A stretch of DNA of 7,128 nucleotides from Thermodesulfobacteriota bacterium (GCA_030836965.1 JAUPLM010000369.1:1-7128); one strand, 5' to 3'; counted from the first letter of the stretch, positions 1 to 6,766 are shown. Numbers and translations are program-made. Notes: a model not told the origin generated them from the sequence alone.

Positions 1-186
1 GCGGAATGCCAAAACCCATTACCTCTCCCAAGCCTGAATTGGAGATATTCAAAGTTCTTGATATGTTAGCATGTAAATATCCAGTTTTATCTGATTTGAA
101 GTGGAAGCAGGCAACGATAACAGAAAAATGCAGGCCATGTTTTTCCTGTATATGTCAACAATTAACAAGTAAGGAGGATTCGACAG
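1..186. other. Non-coding leader upstream of fhs
   Basis: I see no convincing gene here. The only plus-strand reading frame of any length (from position 6) overlaps the start of fhs, has no ribosome binding site and resembles nothing I know. The stretch is more AT-rich than the gene that follows, as expected for a promoter and leader region. An imperfect hairpin can be drawn at 120-149, pairing ACAG with CTGT and AAAAA with TTTTT with single-base bulges, about 20 bases before the Shine-Dalgarno of fhs. I could not find a -35/-10 pair good enough to call: candidates such as TTGGAG (39-44) with TATGTT (62-67) at 17 bp match the consensus poorly. Confidence 0.5.
171..177 (+). promoter_or_regulatory. 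Ribosome binding site of fhs
   Basis: AAGGAGG is a full match to the anti-Shine-Dalgarno sequence. It lies 9 bases before the ATG at 187, which fixes that ATG as the start of fhs in preference to the in-frame ATG at codon 8. Confidence 0.85.
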
Positions 187-1950
187 ATGGCTTATGATGC
201 GGTAAAAATGGCTGACTGGCAGATTTCCGAAGCAGCGGAAGTCAACATGCCGTCACCGGAGCAGTGGAGAGAAAAACTGGGCCTTATGCCCGATGAAGTC
301 CTTCCGATGGGCAGGCTCGCGAAGCTGGATTTTCTTAAAATTATGAACCGCCTTGAGAAGAAACCTGATGGCAAATATATCGAGGTAACCGCCATTACCC
401 CCACGCCTCTCGGCGAAGGGAAAAGTACGACCTCGGTCGGTCTCATGGAAGGCCTCGGAAAACGGGGTAAAAACGTCGGCGGCGCCTTAAGGCAGCCTTC
501 CGGCGGACCCACGATGAACGTAAAGGGAACAGCGGCAGGCGGAGGTAATGCTCTTATTATCCCGATGACCGAGTTTTCCCTGGGGCTTACAGGCGATATC
601 AATGATATTATGAACGCCCACAACCTTGCAATGGTTGCTTTAACCGCACGCATGCAGCATGAAAGAAATTATAATGACGAGCAGCTTGCAAGACTTACCA
701 AAATGCGCCGCCTTGATGTTGATCCTACACGCGTTGAAATGGGCTGGATCATCGATTTCTGCGCCCAGTCATTAAGAAATATAATTATCGGCCTGGGCGG
801 AAGAACAGACGGCTATGCTATGCAGTCCAAGTTCGGTATTGCCGTGGGTTCGGAGTGTATGGCAATCCTTTCGATAGTAAGAGATCTTGCCGACCTGAAA
901 AAACGCCTCAATGAAATTACTGTTGCTTTCGACAAGAGCGGAAAACCTGTTACTACAGGCGACCTTGAAGTCGGCAACGCCATGGCCGCTTTCATGCGCA
1001 ACACGATCAACCCGACGCTTCTGAGCACCGCCGAGTATCAGCCCTGTATGATTCATGCAGGACCATTCGCCAACATCGCCGTTGGACAGTCATCCATCAT
1101 TTCAGACCGCATGGGTCTCAAGATGTTTGATTACCAGGTAACTGAGAGCGGTTTTGCGGCAGATATCGGCTTTGAGAAATTCTGGAACGTAAAATGCCGT
1201 AACAGCGGCCTCAAGCCTCACGTGTCCGTATTGACCGCTACTATCCGCGCGCTCAAGATGCACGGCGGCGGCCCGAAGGTGGTTGCAGGAAAAGCCCTTG
1301 ATGATGCTTACACCAAGGAGAACCTCGCGCTGGTGGAAAAGGGCGTCGCTAACATGGTTCACATGATAGGCGTTATACGCAAGGCCGGCATCAACCCGGT
1401 TGTCTGCGTTAACAGATTCTACACAGACACAAATGCCGAGGTAGCGGTTGTTAAAAAGGCGGCGGAAGCTGCCGGCGCCCGCTGCGCTGAATCCAAGCAC
1501 TGGGAAAAAGGCGGCGAAGGCGCTCTTGAACTGGCCGACGCGGTTATCGAAGCCTGCAATGAAAAAAATGACTTCAAATTCCTCTACCCGCTCGAAATGA
1601 AGCTCCGCGACAGGGTTGCGCTTATAGCGAAAGAAGTCTACGGGGCCGACGGCGTATCGTGGACTGCTGAAGCGGAAGCAAAGGCAAAAATGCTTGAGAG
1701 TGATCCCAAGTATGCCGATTTTTCAACTATGATGGTTAAGACTCATTTGAGCCTGACGCATGATCCGGTAGTAAAAGGCGTTCCAAAAGGCTGGACTCTT
1801 CCGATCCGCGACGTTCTGATCTATTCAGGCGCAAAATTCCTCTGCCCCTGCGCAGGAACCATAAGCCTGATGCCCGGAACAAGCTCCAACCCGGCTTTCA
1901 GAAGAATCGATGTCGATACAAAAACAGGCAAAGTCAGCGGTCTTTTCTAA
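187..1950 (+). CDS. fhs: Formate-tetrahydrofolate ligase (10-formyl-THF synthetase)
   Basis: The enzyme joins formate to tetrahydrofolate using ATP, giving 10-formyl-THF in the cytoplasm. It serves one-carbon metabolism and, in anaerobes, the methyl branch of the Wood-Ljungdahl pathway in either direction. Visible signatures: the P-loop [12 protein letters not shown] (residues 71-82), LRQPSGGPT (101-109) followed by a GTAAGGG loop, HAGPFANIA (290-298), [14 protein letters not shown] (319-332), IRALKMHGG (353-361), NRF (409-411), HWEKGGEG (438-445) and the C-terminal [14 protein letters not shown]. At 587 residues it is about 30 longer than the Moorella-type enzyme. Part of the extra length is an insertion near residues 155-175 between the TGDI block and the [10 protein letters not shown] block. 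The LREPSLGP motif of the classical enzyme is here LRQPSGGP, which I associate with a distinct deltaproteobacterial branch. The reading frame is intact, has its own Shine-Dalgarno and terminator, and appears monocistronic. The identity is certain; the physiological direction cannot be read from sequence. Confidence 0.97.
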   Translation: MAYDAVKMADWQISEAAEVNMPSPEQWREKLGLMPDEVLPMGRLAKLDFLKIMNRLEKKPDGKYIEVTAITPTPLGEGKSTTSVGLMEGLGKRGKNVGGALRQPSGGPTMNVKGTAAGGGNALIIPMTEFSLGLTGDINDIMNAHNLAMVALTARMQHERNYNDEQLARLTKMRRLDVDPTRVEMGWIIDFCAQSLRNIIIGLGGRTDGYAMQSKFGIAVGSECMAILSIVRDLADLKKRLNEITVAFDKSGKPVTTGDLEVGNAMAAFMRNTINPTLLSTAEYQPCMIHAGPFANIAVGQSSIISDRMGLKMFDYQVTESGFAADIGFEKFWNVKCRNSGLKPHVSVLTATIRALKMHGGGPKVVAGKALDDAYTKENLALVEKGVANMVHMIGVIRKAGINPVVCVNRFYTDTNAEVAVVKKAAEAAGARCAESKHWEKGGEGALELADAVIEACNEKNDFKFLYPLEMKLRDRVALIAKEVYGADGVSWTAEAEAKAKMLESDPKYADFSTMMVKTHLSLTHDPVVKGVPKGWTLPIRDVLIYSGAKFLCPCAGTISLMPGTSSNPAFRRIDVDTKTGKVSGLF

Positions 1951-1975
1951 TAATTAATAATGACTTACTTTCGAT

Positions 1976-2004
1976 GGGCCCGGATTATTCGGGCCCTTTT
2001 TTTT
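1976..2004 (+). terminator. Intrinsic terminator of fhs
   Basis: A perfect 7-bp GC-only stem, GGGCCCG (1976-1982) with CGGGCCC (1990-1996), closes a 7-base loop and is followed directly by eight T residues (1997-2004). It begins 26 bases after the fhs stop codon. This is a textbook Rho-independent terminator and separates fhs from the next gene. Confidence 0.93.
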
Positions 2005-2030
2005 GATAGCTTTACGACCCGGGTTTCCCG

Positions 2031-2061
2031 TATACTGACACGGCATTAAATCCTATGTCAG
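2031..2061 (+). promoter_or_regulatory. Possible promoter -10 box with adjoining inverted repeat
   Basis: TATACT at 2031-2036 matches the sigma-70 -10 consensus at five of six bases and lies about 70 bases before the start of the radical SAM gene, just after the fhs terminator. No good -35 sits 16-18 bp upstream (the bases there are AGCTTT), so the promoter is weakly supported. CTGACA (2035-2040) and TGTCAG (2056-2061) form a 6-bp inverted repeat with a 15-base spacer that overlaps the end of the -10 box. It could be an operator or a leader hairpin, or chance. Confidence 0.35.
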
Positions 2062-2104
2062 GTAAAGTCTCTTTTTCCGTTTGCTTGGATAATAAAGAGG
2101 TATC

Positions 2105-3691
2105 ATGCGTTTTTTAATCATAAATCCATATTATTCCATTTCAGAAACTCCTTCGCCGCCATTGGGGCTTGCCTATATTGCGGCGGCTCTGGAGCGCGAA
2201 GGTATAGAGGTTAAAATTCTCGATCTTGTTGTATTCCCATACAGCCGGCGGCTTCTGGAGTCGGTTTTAAAGGATTTTGCTCCGCATATCGTCGGTACAA
2301 CGGCGGTCACTATGACATTCGATAACGCCATCGGCGTGATCAGGGACGTAAAAAACATAGACCCTTCGATAACTACGGTCATGGGAGGGCCCCACGTGAC
2401 ATTTTGCGCAAAGGAAACAATGTCATTGTTTCCGGAGCTCGATTTCATAGTCCTCGGCGAAGGAGAAGAGACAATTACCGAGCTTGCAGGAGCCGTGGAT
2501 GAGGACGGGGATGTTTCCGGAATAGAGGGCATTGTCTTCCGGGGAAAATCAGGAATAGTTGATAACGGACCCAGAAAATCCCACATAGATGTTGATTCCC
2601 TCCCCTTCCCTGCACGACATCTTCTTCCTCTCGGGAGATACAGATCTCTCGGGATGCCTGTCAGCATGACGACCAGCCGCGGGTGTCCGTTCAAATGCAT
2701 ATTCTGCGCGGGCAGGAAGATGGTTGGCGCCAAAGTCAGGTACAGGAATCCGCAAGATGTTGTTGATGAGATGGAGTCTCTTGCGGCCTTCGGTTTCAGG
2801 CAGATAAATATTGCGGACGATCTCTTTACTTCGAATGAGAATCACTGTCTTAAGGTGTGCGACGAGATAATAAAAAGGGGCCTTAAATTAAAATGGACTT
2901 CTTTTGCGAGAGTAGACACGGTTTCTGTCAAGGTTCTGGTCAGGATGAGAGAGGCCGGATGCCATACCGTAAGCTTCGGCGTCGAATCCGGAAACAGGGA
3001 GATCCTGAAAAGAATAAAAAAAGGAATAACTCCCGAACAGGTGGCCGATGCTGTGAAAATGTGCAATGAGGCCGGGGTAAGCCCGCACGCTTCTTTCATA
3101 CTGGGTCTTCCGGGTGAAACTCCCGAAACACTGAAAGAGACTGTTGAATTCGGAAACATGCTTAAAGAGATGGGAGTAAGCCATGGATTCCATCTTCTGG
3201 CACCCTTTCCGGGAACTGAAATCAGGGAAGAAAAAGAGAAATTCGACATAAAGATCCTTTCAGACGACTGGCGGGATTATCACGCAAACAGGGCGATTGT
3301 CGAAACATCTTCCGTTACACGTAAAATGCTGGATGATATCGCAATCGGGTGGGAAGACAAATTCAACGGCTGGCTCGGCTATATAAGGGAGCGCATCAAA
3401 AGCGGAGAAGCTTCCGAAGAAGAGGCCTGGCCGCTCGTGAACCTTGAGCGGATAATCATTGTTTACGATCTGATGATGAAAAAGGTTGTTGAGGAGAAAG
3501 GGTGCTTTGATATCAAAGCCTCTTGTGACCGGACAAAAGTTTTGGAATTATTTGCCGGGATAGCGGCGGAAACAGATAATCATAAGAGCGATGAAATATT
3601 AAAAGTGATTGAATATGAAATCGGCGAAGGGAATCTGATCCTGACGGATGATGATGGAATATGCGCTTTAAAATGGATCGATTATTTATGA
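2105..3691 (+). CDS. Cobalamin-binding-domain radical SAM protein, substrate unknown
   Basis: This is a 528-residue class B type radical SAM enzyme. The N-terminal part (about residues 1-130) has the Rossmann-like B12-binding fold of this superfamily: MRFLIINPYY, PPLGLAYIAAALE (18-30), VGTTAVTMTF (63-72), VMGGPHVTF (92-100) and VLGEGEET (116-123). The DxHxxG cobalt-ligand motif of methionine synthase is absent, as is usual in this class. The radical SAM core follows, with the cluster-binding CxxxCxxC at C194, C198 and C201 (SRGCPFKCIFC), then FGVESGN (291-297), FILGLPGETPET (331-342) and FPGTEI (368-373). The last 150 residues, rich in charged residues, form a C-terminal domain I do not recognise. 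The start at 2105 follows AAAGAGG (2094-2100) with a short 4-base spacing. Relatives include methyltransferases and ring-forming enzymes such as BchE and the hopanoid enzymes, but nothing here names the substrate. The preceding fhs terminator suggests the gene is transcribed alone. Confidence 0.9.
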   Translation: MRFLIINPYYSISETPSPPLGLAYIAAALEREGIEVKILDLVVFPYSRRLLESVLKDFAPHIVGTTAVTMTFDNAIGVIRDVKNIDPSITTVMGGPHVTFCAKETMSLFPELDFIVLGEGEETITELAGAVDEDGDVSGIEGIVFRGKSGIVDNGPRKSHIDVDSLPFPARHLLPLGRYRSLGMPVSMTTSRGCPFKCIFCAGRKMVGAKVRYRNPQDVVDEMESLAAFGFRQINIADDLFTSNENHCLKVCDEIIKRGLKLKWTSFARVDTVSVKVLVRMREAGCHTVSFGVESGNREILKRIKKGITPEQVADAVKMCNEAGVSPHASFILGLPGETPETLKETVEFGNMLKEMGVSHGFHLLAPFPGTEIREEKEKFDIKILSDDWRDYHANRAIVETSSVTRKMLDDIAIGWEDKFNGWLGYIRERIKSGEASEEEAWPLVNLERIIIVYDLMMKKVVEEKGCFDIKASCDRTKVLELFAGIAAETDNHKSDEILKVIEYEIGEGNLILTDDDGICALKWIDYL

Positions 3692-3693
3692 CA

Positions 3694-3839
3694 GCTTCGT
3701 AAGAATACAAAATTCTAACGGCAAAGTAAAAAGCTCATTATGCAAGGCGCACGAATCTTGAGGAATGAAGCGTACATGTTAGTACGCTGTAATGACAAAA
3801 GATGAAGTGCAACACAGCAGAATGGCTTTTTTACGAAGC
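3694..3839. repeat. Long imperfect palindrome filling the convergent intergenic gap
   Basis: The outer arms GCTTCGTAA (3694-3702) and TTACGAAGC (3831-3839) are perfect 9-bp complements. The tip is a perfect 7-bp stem, AGCGTAC (3769-3775) and GTACGCT (3782-3788), around the 6-base loop ATGTTA. Between tip and outer arms the two halves still pair in register. Examples are TAAAAAGCTCATT against the complement of AATGGCTTTTTTA, CATTATGC against the complement of GCAGAATG, and ATCTT against AAGAT. The whole thing is thus one degenerate stem of about 70 bp per arm. It starts 3 bases after the radical SAM stop codon and ends just before the speB stop codon, so it fills the space between two converging genes. 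I infer a dispersed REP- or MITE-like repeat that may also block read-through in both directions. It encodes nothing. Confidence 0.75.
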
Positions 3840-3841
3840 CG

Positions 3842-4711
3842 TTACAGGCAGTGGATAAAGATTTTGGTCGCAATCTTCGCTGCGGTATACTCAGAAACCT
3901 GAGAGCCCTCTATCTTTGCGAGTTCGTTGATATCAGCGGCTATTACCCTCTTTTCTTTTCCTACGGCTTTAATAAGCTTGATAATCTGCCTGTATGAAAG
4001 CCCCCCCGGCTCGGGAGTTCCGGTTCCCGGCAGAACTGACGGATCAAGGCCGTCCAGATCGATTGTAATATAAACCTTTTCCGGCAGGGAATGAACGACT
4101 TTTCTTCTCCAGTAATCATCCGAAGGGTCAATTGTATGAGCGTAAAAAGGCTTTAAATTATTCCTCCTGACATAGTCCGCTTCTTCAGAAGAAAAAGATC
4201 TGATTCCGACTTGTGTAATCGGGAGATTCAAATCATCGGCAACCCTGCGCATGACGCATGCGTGGTTGTATTTACTTCCGTTCCATCTGTTCCTCAGATC
4301 CAGATGGGCGTCAATCTGAAGGACGCCGATATCGGGATGGATTTCAGCCGCAGCCGCTATGGGCCCGATTGAAATGGCGTGATCTCCGCCAAGGGATAGA
4401 AGAAACTTTTTTTGTTTGAGTACGGCAAGAGCCGCTTTTTTCATCTCTTTTACGGCTTTTTCAGGATCTTTTGACGGAACAAGAGGCGGGAGCGTATGTA
4501 TGCCGGCTTTTCCCCAGAAGGTCGATGTTTCTTCATCGATGTTTTCAAGCTGCGCGGATGCGTTAAGAATGTGAAGAGGGCCTTCCTGGCTGCCGGTGCC
4601 GTAAGAAGGGGCATTTTCATAACAAAGCGGCAATATGACTATCCCCGCGTCATCAAGCTCAACCGCCGGGATTTCCGCATCGCCAAAGTGTATGGGTTTT
4701 TTCAATTTCAT
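3842..4711 (-). CDS. speB: Agmatinase (agmatine ureohydrolase)
   Basis: The enzyme hydrolyses agmatine to putrescine and urea in the cytoplasm with a binuclear manganese centre. It belongs to the arginase/agmatinase (ureohydrolase) family. All six expected metal ligands are visible: H111 in LSLGGDHAISIG, D134, H136 and D138 in QIDAHLDLR, and D218 and D220 in ITIDLDGLDPSVLPG. The signature GTGTPEPGGLSYR (229-241) and the early EGP (43-45) also fit agmatinase. Length, 289 residues, is close to the bacterial norm. Its start lies 10 bp after the pdaD stop codon, and the bases before the ATG (GTGTCGG) make only a weak ribosome binding site, so its translation is probably coupled to pdaD. The immediate neighbour makes agmatine, which supports agmatinase over arginase, formiminoglutamase or guanidinobutyrase. 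Confidence 0.94.
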   Translation of the reverse strand: MKLKKPIHFGDAEIPAVELDDAGIVILPLCYENAPSYGTGSQEGPLHILNASAQLENIDEETSTFWGKAGIHTLPPLVPSKDPEKAVKEMKKAALAVLKQKKFLLSLGGDHAISIGPIAAAAEIHPDIGVLQIDAHLDLRNRWNGSKYNHACVMRRVADDLNLPITQVGIRSFSSEEADYVRRNNLKPFYAHTIDPSDDYWRRKVVHSLPEKVYITIDLDGLDPSVLPGTGTPEPGGLSYRQIIKLIKAVGKEKRVIAADINELAKIEGSQVSEYTAAKIATKIFIHCL

Positions 4712-4721
4712 CCGACACGCA

Positions 4722-5267
4722 TTATTTTACAAAGATTGCGGCTGCGATGACGGTGGTCCAGAGGTTCCCTTCGGCTCCCAGAGCTCCCTGGCTGGTGTGC
4801 TGGGATTCGACTATTTTCTCGCTCATCTTGTACACTTCACGCCGTTCGTCGTAGTCCTTGTTCGGGTCGAATTCTATGCCGAGAGTATTGGCAAGCATCG
4901 ACGCGGCAAGATCTTCCGCGTATTCGCCCGATTCCAGTTCGGTCTGGCCGAAACCGTGATGCTCGGAAAGATACCCGTATCGACCGGGTTCGGCAGGCAG
5001 GGCAAGGCCTATGCTTGCGCTGATTCTTCGTCCCGGCTCTTTTATCTGTTCACGGGCCATGACGCAATGTGTTATTTCACCGGGTTCCAGCTTGGCAAGC
5101 CCGGTCTCTATATCAATTATCTTGCAGTGCGGCGGGAATATGGATGAAACTGTAACAATGTTTAGATGGGCAATGCGCGCCTCACGAAGAGCATTCTCAA
5201 AGGAAGACAGTTTTTCCTTGTTTACTCCAACTCCTTTGGTAAAAAACATATATCTTGGCACATACAT
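4722..5267 (-). CDS. pdaD: Pyruvoyl-dependent arginine decarboxylase (proenzyme)
   Basis: The protein decarboxylates arginine to agmatine using a pyruvoyl group made from its own chain instead of pyridoxal phosphate. The family self-cleaves between two serines. Here these are S41 and S42 in VTVSSIFPP (38-46), encoded at 5147-5142, which would give a beta chain of 41 residues and an alpha chain of 140 starting with the pyruvoyl group. Other family blocks are [11 protein letters not shown] (4-14), the ISASIGLA strand (82-89), [10 protein letters not shown] (101-110), whose E102 is the likely catalytic acid, and [13 protein letters not shown] (114-126). The length of 181 is typical. The start at 5267 is fixed by AAAGGAGG (5276-5283) 8 bases upstream. 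This enzyme type is best known from archaea and chlamydiae and is patchy in other bacteria. Its pairing with speB downstream makes a compact arginine-to-putrescine route. The leader upstream is structured (see 5309-5441). Confidence 0.95.
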   Translation of the reverse strand: MYVPRYMFFTKGVGVNKEKLSSFENALREARIAHLNIVTVSSIFPPHCKIIDIETGLAKLEPGEITHCVMAREQIKEPGRRISASIGLALPAEPGRYGYLSEHHGFGQTELESGEYAEDLAASMLANTLGIEFDPNKDYDERREVYKMSEKIVESQHTSQGALGAEGNLWTTVIAAAIFVK

Positions 5268-5308
5268 GTTTTGTCCCTCCTTTGTATCATATTTATTTGA
5301 ACCAAATC

Positions 5309-5338
5309 TTAAGGAGCGGCTCTTTTACATCTCCTTAA
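5309..5338. repeat. 8-bp perfect inverted repeat upstream of pdaD (possible operator)
   Basis: TTAAGGAG (5309-5316) and CTCCTTAA (5331-5338) are perfect complements separated by 14 bases. The dyad covers the proposed -10 box of the pdaD promoter (5322-5327) and lies about 40-70 bases before the start codon, where a repressor site would be expected. If transcription begins further upstream it would instead form a leader hairpin burying an AAGGAG sequence. Which of the two applies cannot be decided from sequence. Confidence 0.45.
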
Positions 5339-5350
5339 ATACATAATCAA
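5322..5350 (-). promoter_or_regulatory. Possible promoter of pdaD-speB
   Basis: On the minus strand TTGATT (5350-5345) is followed after exactly 17 bases by TAAAAG (5327-5322), each matching the sigma-70 consensus at four of six bases. The placement just after a terminator-like hairpin and about 55 bases ahead of the pdaD start is sensible. In such AT-rich DNA chance matches are common. A rival pair, TTGAAA (5441-5436) and TATATT (5420-5415), matches the consensus better, but its spacing is only 15 bases. Confidence 0.3.
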
Positions 5351-5351
5351 G

Positions 5352-5394
5352 AAAAAAGCGAATCGGATAATATAATCCGAAAATAAAATCCGCT
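5352..5394 (-). terminator. Terminator-like hairpin downstream of the aldo/keto reductase, ahead of pdaD
   Basis: Read on the minus strand, TCGGAT (5380-5375) pairs with ATCCGA (5368-5363) around the loop TATATT. AGCG (5394-5391) can pair with CGCT (5360-5357) as an outer clamp, and TTTTTT (5357-5352) follows. This is the layout of an intrinsic terminator, though weak and AT-rich, about 140 bases after the aldo/keto reductase stop codon. A second CGGAT at 5392-5388 could compete for the same ATCCG, giving an alternative fold. If a promoter lies upstream at 5415-5441, the hairpin would instead be an attenuator in the pdaD leader. Confidence 0.5.
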
Positions 5395-5535
5395 AATAAA
5401 AATTGAAGTTTCTAAATATACTCAAAGATTCCGGTTTTCAATAAAAATAATCAATTTCCTTCCTGAAAGGACCTTTGAGGTGACCTTAAGTGTCAATCTT
5501 CCGGATTTCCTGTGGCAGACCGGAAACCAGGAATT

Positions 5536-6759
5536 TTATGATAATTCGCAGCAGGCTTCTTTAATCAGCCTTCCTATTTCGATTTTCTGGGGGCACTTCC
5601 GCTCAGCCGGGGAGAAATCGAGATTCAGGATTCTCTCCTTGTCCGCAACCGGTATTTTATTGAAAAGCTCTTTTGCCCATCCGGGTTCATTGTAATTACG
5701 CGAATACATGAGACAGCGCATGATATTGCCGACAGGGGCGGCTCCGGCGACGGCCGATTCGCATATATTTGTGCACCCCATACAGTACGCGCCCGATGTC
5801 TCGCCTGCATAACGCCGGAAAAGATCAATATCAATTGATGAAAGCCTGGTTCTGTCCATGGCGGCTGCGACATTCGACATAAGTATGCTTATGTTCGGCA
5901 TCTGGGAGCAAATGCTCGCAATGTAATTATTTTCCCAGACGGCCTTGAGTCTTGCCTGTTTGTCGGTATAGCCGTTTTTGATAAATCTTCCCGCCATCCG
6001 GAGCTCGGTTTCGGAGCTTGTTTTGACCTGGCCGCCGCCCTGCGTCTTCATGGCGGTCAACCCGATTCCCGCTTTTTCACAGGCTTCAACCGCCTTTTTC
6101 ATCCTGTCCGAATGCATGAGCCTGAAATTGTAAGTCATCATTATTCCGTCTATCCATCCGAGGCGCGCAGCTCCCATCAGGCACTCTTCCATATTGCTGT
6201 GTGTGCTGAAGCCGAAAAAACGGATCTTTTTGGATGCTTTTGCCTTTTCAGCCCATACTTTTGTATCATTGTCCAGTTCATCAATGCTGCTTATGCCGTG
6301 AACAAAATAGAGGTCAACATAGGATGTCTTCATCCTTTCGAGAGACCTGTAAAGCCGGCTGGTCATGCCGTCGGGATCTCTTGCATCCGATTTTGATACG
6401 AGAAAAATCTTTTTTCTCTCTTCAGGATATTTTTCAAAGTAGATCCCTATCCCCTTTTCGCTGTTTCCGCCTTCATAACAATCGGCGGTATCCCAGTATG
6501 TTACGCCCCATTTTACAGCCTGCTTCATAAGAAGCTGATTTGACGGTATATCGAACATACCGCCGAGCCCGAGTATCGGGACATTCTCCCCTGTTTTACC
6601 GAAAGGACGCATCGGAATCGTGTTTACATCAGTATTTTGCGCAAGCTCTTCCGATATTTTACCATATGAATCATGCGGCAGGAACATGGTTCCTATTCCT
6701 GCAGCACCCGCTGTTTTCAGAAAATCCCTTCTCGAAAAACCTGATTTTTTATTGCTCAT
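5536..6759 (-). CDS. Tat-signal aldo/keto reductase with C-terminal iron-sulfur cysteines
   Basis: This is a 407-residue protein. The N-terminus carries a twin-arginine export signal, FSRRDFLKTAG (8-18) with R10 and R11, followed by a short hydrophobic stretch to about residue 27, so export across the membrane is likely. An aldo/keto reductase barrel follows (about 48-310) with the catalytic tetrad D90 and Y95 (WDTADCYE), K123 (LVSKSDA) and H154 (YFVHG). A C-terminal extension has CMGCTNIC (C326, C329, C333) and, 55 residues on, KCPQKIEIG (C389), resembling a split [4Fe-4S] site. The second CxxCxxxCP motif of ferredoxin-like aldo/keto reductases would need Cys where F382 and A385 stand. The start is taken at 6759, with AAAGGAG 7 bases upstream; starting 14 codons earlier would push the Tat motif inward and lacks a ribosome site. 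The substrate is unknown, and the electron donor is unclear for an exported enzyme of a normally NADPH-using family. Confidence 0.9.
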   Translation of the reverse strand: MSNKKSGFSRRDFLKTAGAAGIGTMFLPHDSYGKISEELAQNTDVNTIPMRPFGKTGENVPILGLGGMFDIPSNQLLMKQAVKWGVTYWDTADCYEGGNSEKGIGIYFEKYPEERKKIFLVSKSDARDPDGMTSRLYRSLERMKTSYVDLYFVHGISSIDELDNDTKVWAEKAKASKKIRFFGFSTHSNMEECLMGAARLGWIDGIMMTYNFRLMHSDRMKKAVEACEKAGIGLTAMKTQGGGQVKTSSETELRMAGRFIKNGYTDKQARLKAVWENNYIASICSQMPNISILMSNVAAAMDRTRLSSIDIDLFRRYAGETSGAYCMGCTNICESAVAGAAPVGNIMRCLMYSRNYNEPGWAKELFNKIPVADKERILNLDFSPAERKCPQKIEIGRLIKEACCELS

Positions 6760-6766
6760 CTGACAG

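Larger units (their letters stand above)
5268..5535. other. AT-rich 268-bp gap between the aldo/keto reductase and pdaD
   Basis: No gene is supported here on either strand. The part next to pdaD (about 5281-5460) is strongly AT-rich. Read on the minus strand in the direction of transcription, it holds a promoter-like pair (5415-5441), a hairpin followed by six U (5352-5394), a second promoter-like pair (5322-5350), an 8-bp dyad (5309-5338) and the strong pdaD Shine-Dalgarno (5276-5283). The part next to the aldo/keto reductase stop is richer in GC and holds a further possible stem pairing GGATTTCC with GGAAACC near 5503-5528. The gap therefore ends one transcript and starts the next. Confidence 0.55.

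Noticed and set aside
49..138. 29-codon minus-strand frame starting ATGGCC
   Set aside because: It has only a weak AGGAAA upstream, an unremarkable composition and no family resemblance.
6..197. 63-codon plus-strand frame ahead of fhs
   Set aside because: It has no ribosome binding site, resembles nothing I recognise and runs into the fhs start. Chance frame in a leader region.
192..653. 153-codon minus-strand frame inside fhs
   Set aside because: It lies fully antisense to a certain gene and has the low-complexity P/R/S-rich composition of a shadow frame.
2173..2733. 186-codon minus-strand frame inside the radical SAM gene
   Set aside because: It is antisense to a well-supported gene, rich in S, P and T, and has no recognisable domain.
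4635..5147. 170-codon plus-strand frame across speB and pdaD
   Set aside because: It is antisense to two genes with complete catalytic motifs and spans their junction, as a shadow frame would.
5480..5695. 71-codon plus-strand frame in the gap and the end of the aldo/keto reductase
   Set aside because: It overlaps the C-terminal iron-sulfur region of the reductase on the other strand and has no clear ribosome site or known resemblance.
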